NCBI GenBank assembly: GCA_030613765.1
Contig: JAUWLI010000138.1
Coordinates: 1-7,646 of the forward strand
DNA: 7,646 nucleotides
Reading direction: 5' to 3'
Source of the DNA: Phycisphaerae bacterium
GTDB taxonomy: Bacteria > Planctomycetota > Phycisphaerae > Sedimentisphaerales > SG8-4
Every line of letters begins with the position of its first letter. The stretch's first letter is position 1. This document shows, piece by piece, positions 5,927 through 7,646 of this stretch. The position numbers were made by a program, and so were the translations under genes. The notes under the pieces are model-generated. The model did not search any database. It was not told the origin of the DNA and was given only the letters and a program-made list of their open reading frames with translations.

Positions 5927-5954
5927 TTGACAATCTGCAATGTTGCATTATGAT
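5927..5954 (+). promoter_or_regulatory. Sigma-70-type promoter of coaX
   Basis: A perfect -35 TTGACA (5927-5932), a 16-nt spacer and TATGAT (5949-5954) precede coaX and predict a start near 5961 and a leader of about 21 nt. The spacer holds a small dyad, TGCAA-TG-TTGCA (5936-5947), that could be an operator. Confidence 0.7.
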
Positions 5955-5981
5955 ATTCAGACGAACGACGAGTAATGAATT

Positions 5982-6779
5982 ATGAACATAATTGCAGTAG
6001 ATATCGGCAATACGAATATTACAGTGGCCCTTTACTTACAGGACGAGGAAGACTTTATCAAGTCTGTCTCGGGCCGGTCCCACGCCAAATTGACTGAACT
6101 TTTCAAGTCCGCCTGGGAAAAAATCCCCGTTGCCGAAAGCTCTACAGAAAAAAAACGCGATGGCGTTATCGTTGTTTGCAGCGTGAAACCCGACTGGACC
6201 AAACTTGTCCGGGAAATAGTAAAGGACAATCTCGACGAAAAGGTGCACATTATAGGCCGAGATATTCCCCTGCCAATGACCCTTTGGGTGGATGAGCCGG
6301 ACAAGATCGGCACAGACAGGGTAGTCTCCGCCGCAGCGGCCTATGCTGTAGTAAAAGATGCCGTAGCCGTTGCAGATGTCGGCACCGCTGTTACCATTGA
6401 CCTCGTTGATGATAAAGGTATTTTTCTCGGAGGCGCCATCTGTCCGGGTCTTGATACCGGTGCAAGCGCACTTAAAGAACACACTGCTCAGTTGCCAAAA
6501 GTAAAAATCACCAGGCCGAAGGTGCCCTACGGGAAAAATACAACCGAGGCCATAAACTGCGGACTGTATTATTCGGCTGTTGCAACAGTGCAGGAGGTTA
6601 CCAGGCGTTATGCAGAGAGTCTCGGAAAATGGCCTCACACCGTACTTACCGGCTCAGCCGCAGAAATTATCAAGGATGACTGCGAGTTTATTGATTCCTA
6701 CGTGCCGAACCTTGTCATAAAAGGCATCTTTCTGACCTACAAAAAATATATCGAAGAAAAAATGGAGCAGGTCATCTAA
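5982..6779 (+). CDS. coaX: Type III pantothenate kinase
   Basis: CoaX phosphorylates pantothenate with ATP, the first step of coenzyme A synthesis in the cytoplasm. The 265-aa length is normal for the family. Visible motifs are the phosphate-binding DIGNTN (7-12), GTDR (110-113) with the likely catalytic Asp112, DVGTAVTID (132-140), GGAICPGLDTGASAL (150-164) and LTGSAA (222-227), all of the ASKHA fold. The type III enzyme typically needs a monovalent cation and is not feedback-inhibited by CoA; that is family knowledge. The ATG at 5982 gives the canonical MNIIAVDIGNT opening. Its Shine-Dalgarno is weak (GACGAG, 9 nt away). It has its own promoter at 5927-5954, diverges from the small-protein operon, and is followed after 3 nt by the MnmE-like gene, so the two are probably one operon. 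Confidence 0.96.
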   Translation: MNIIAVDIGNTNITVALYLQDEEDFIKSVSGRSHAKLTELFKSAWEKIPVAESSTEKKRDGVIVVCSVKPDWTKLVREIVKDNLDEKVHIIGRDIPLPMTLWVDEPDKIGTDRVVSAAAAYAVVKDAVAVADVGTAVTIDLVDDKGIFLGGAICPGLDTGASALKEHTAQLPKVKITRPKVPYGKNTTEAINCGLYYSAVATVQEVTRRYAESLGKWPHTVLTGSAAEIIKDDCEFIDSYVPNLVIKGIFLTYKKYIEEKMEQVI

Positions 6780-6782
6780 CCT

Positions 6783-7646
6783 ATGGCTGCTTTCGCTGCA
6801 GTAATGACCGGCAAAGGGACCGGCGCAATATCAACCATTCAGGTCTTCGGTGACGCTGCTGAAGCTGTCATAAAAAAGATATTCAAACCCTCGGGGGAAA
6901 TACCGGTAACTTTTCAACCCGGCAAAATTCTGCTCGGCACAATCGTCGATGCACAAGAGACTGTCGACGAGGTTGTAATCGGCTGCGAAGGCCCCGAAAC
7001 TTTCGCCATTCACTGTCACGGTAATCCCCTTATAAACGAGATGATAATGCAGCTACTCCGGCAGCAGGGCGTCACTCTGCTGCCCACAGACCAGCTTCTA
7101 ACCAAAATCCTGTCGGCACAAAAACACATCAATACAATAGAACTCGAAGCCAAACTCACCCAATCCGGGGCAAGAACGCTCGAGGGCACAAAATTAATCG
7201 CAAACCAAATCGATGCCGGCCTAAGCGAAAAGATGGCAGAATGGCTGGAGAACATAAACGCAATTTCTATTGACCAAATCAAAAATGATGCTGGGTGTAT
7301 ACTTAAAAAAAGCCGGACAGCGAAACTGATTATCACCGGCTGTAAAGCCGCCATTGCCGGCCCGCCGAACACCGGCAAAAGCACACTGTTAAACTGCCTT
7401 GCAGGCCGACAGAAGGCTATAGTTACCGATATCAAAGGCACAACACGGGATTGGGTCTCGGCACGATGTAAAATCGGTCCGCTTTCGATAGAGCTGATTG
7501 ATACCGCAGGTCTGGATGAAGAGCTTGCAGCAGCGCCTGAACATGTTGTTGAAAAAGCATCTCAACAAAAAACCGCTCAGATTTTAGAAGACGCGGACCT
7601 GGTTTTGCTCGTTTTGGATAACAGCCAGCCTGTCGACCGGATTGAC
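6783..7646 (+). CDS. Divergent MnmE/TrmE-like GTPase, N-terminal part (3' end outside window)
   Basis: An open frame of 288 codons runs from ATG 6783 to the window edge. The start FAAVMTGKGTGAISTIQVFG matches the beginning of MnmE, whose standard form works with MnmG to modify the tRNA wobble uridine. IHCHG (76-80) is the conserved end of the folate-binding domain. The G domain shows GPPNTGKST (G1, 193-201, keeping the Asn used for potassium activation), GTTRD (G2, 219-223) and DTAGL (G3, 240-244), followed by ADLVLLVLD. However, the usual YTGED segment before HCHG and the usual PGEFT.RAF.NGK segment after it are missing, and G1 lies roughly 25-30 residues earlier than in E. coli MnmE. I therefore call it MnmE-like and give no symbol. 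G4 and the C-terminal end, including any CxGK motif, are not visible. It lies 3 nt after coaX. Confidence 0.85.
   Translation, partial: MAAFAAVMTGKGTGAISTIQVFGDAAEAVIKKIFKPSGEIPVTFQPGKILLGTIVDAQETVDEVVIGCEGPETFAIHCHGNPLINEMIMQLLRQQGVTLLPTDQLLTKILSAQKHINTIELEAKLTQSGARTLEGTKLIANQIDAGLSEKMAEWLENINAISIDQIKNDAGCILKKSRTAKLIITGCKAAIAGPPNTGKSTLLNCLAGRQKAIVTDIKGTTRDWVSARCKIGPLSIELIDTAGLDEELAAAPEHVVEKASQQKTAQILEDADLVLLVLDNSQPVDRID

Noticed and set aside
6036..6638. Minus-strand 200-codon frame opposite coaX
   Set aside because: It lies wholly within coaX, which has all its family motifs; the antisense translation shows no family features.
1..7646. CRISPR arrays, tRNA or rRNA genes, insertion sequences
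   Set aside because: I saw no regularly spaced repeats, cloverleaf-like genes, transposase motifs or terminal inverted repeats on either strand.

Overview
The window looks like chromosomal DNA of a planctomycete, probably from the Phycisphaerae/Sedimentisphaerales side. This is inferred from memory of family traits, not from a search. The strongest hint is two ECF-type sigma factors, each followed by a single-pass membrane protein. Both partners have a short cytoplasmic tail, a transmembrane segment of the type (N)xITKLAAA-VIIIAVLIGI, and a LolA/RseB-like ectodomain. A divergent MnmE-like GTPase beside a type III pantothenate kinase also fits that phylum.

Layout. Positions 1-384 (+) hold the 3' end of an Obg/CgtA ribosome-assembly GTPase. 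Positions 385-484 are a tail-to-tail spacer with a near-perfect 29-nt palindrome and a rho-independent terminator acting on the minus strand. Positions 485-2904 (-) are a sigma factor and a large transmembrane partner carrying LolA-like, cysteine-less thioredoxin-like and BamE-like regions. A second minus-strand terminator lies at 3028-3057. Positions 3089-5073 (-) are a second sigma factor, overlapping by ATGA its own transmembrane LolA-like partner, which ends in a helical-repeat and coiled-coil tail. Positions 5074-5255 are a spacer in which I see no gene. Positions 5256-5850 (-) are a small conserved-looking protein overlapping a minimal nucleotidyltransferase, resembling a toxin-antitoxin pair, with a promoter that predicts a leaderless mRNA. 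Positions 5851-5981 are a divergent promoter region. Positions 5982-7646 (+) are coaX (type III pantothenate kinase) and, 3 nt later, the 5' part of an MnmE/TrmE-like GTPase that runs off the window.

How the parts work together. The two sigma/membrane-protein pairs are most simply read as two parallel envelope-signalling modules. The ectodomain would sense something outside the cytoplasmic membrane and the N-terminal tail would hold or release the sigma factor. The two membrane anchors are about 90% identical over 62 nt of DNA although the tails and most of the ectodomains are unrelated, which suggests module exchange or gene conversion. The housekeeping genes (obg, coaX, MnmE-like) flank this accessory block on the opposite strand.
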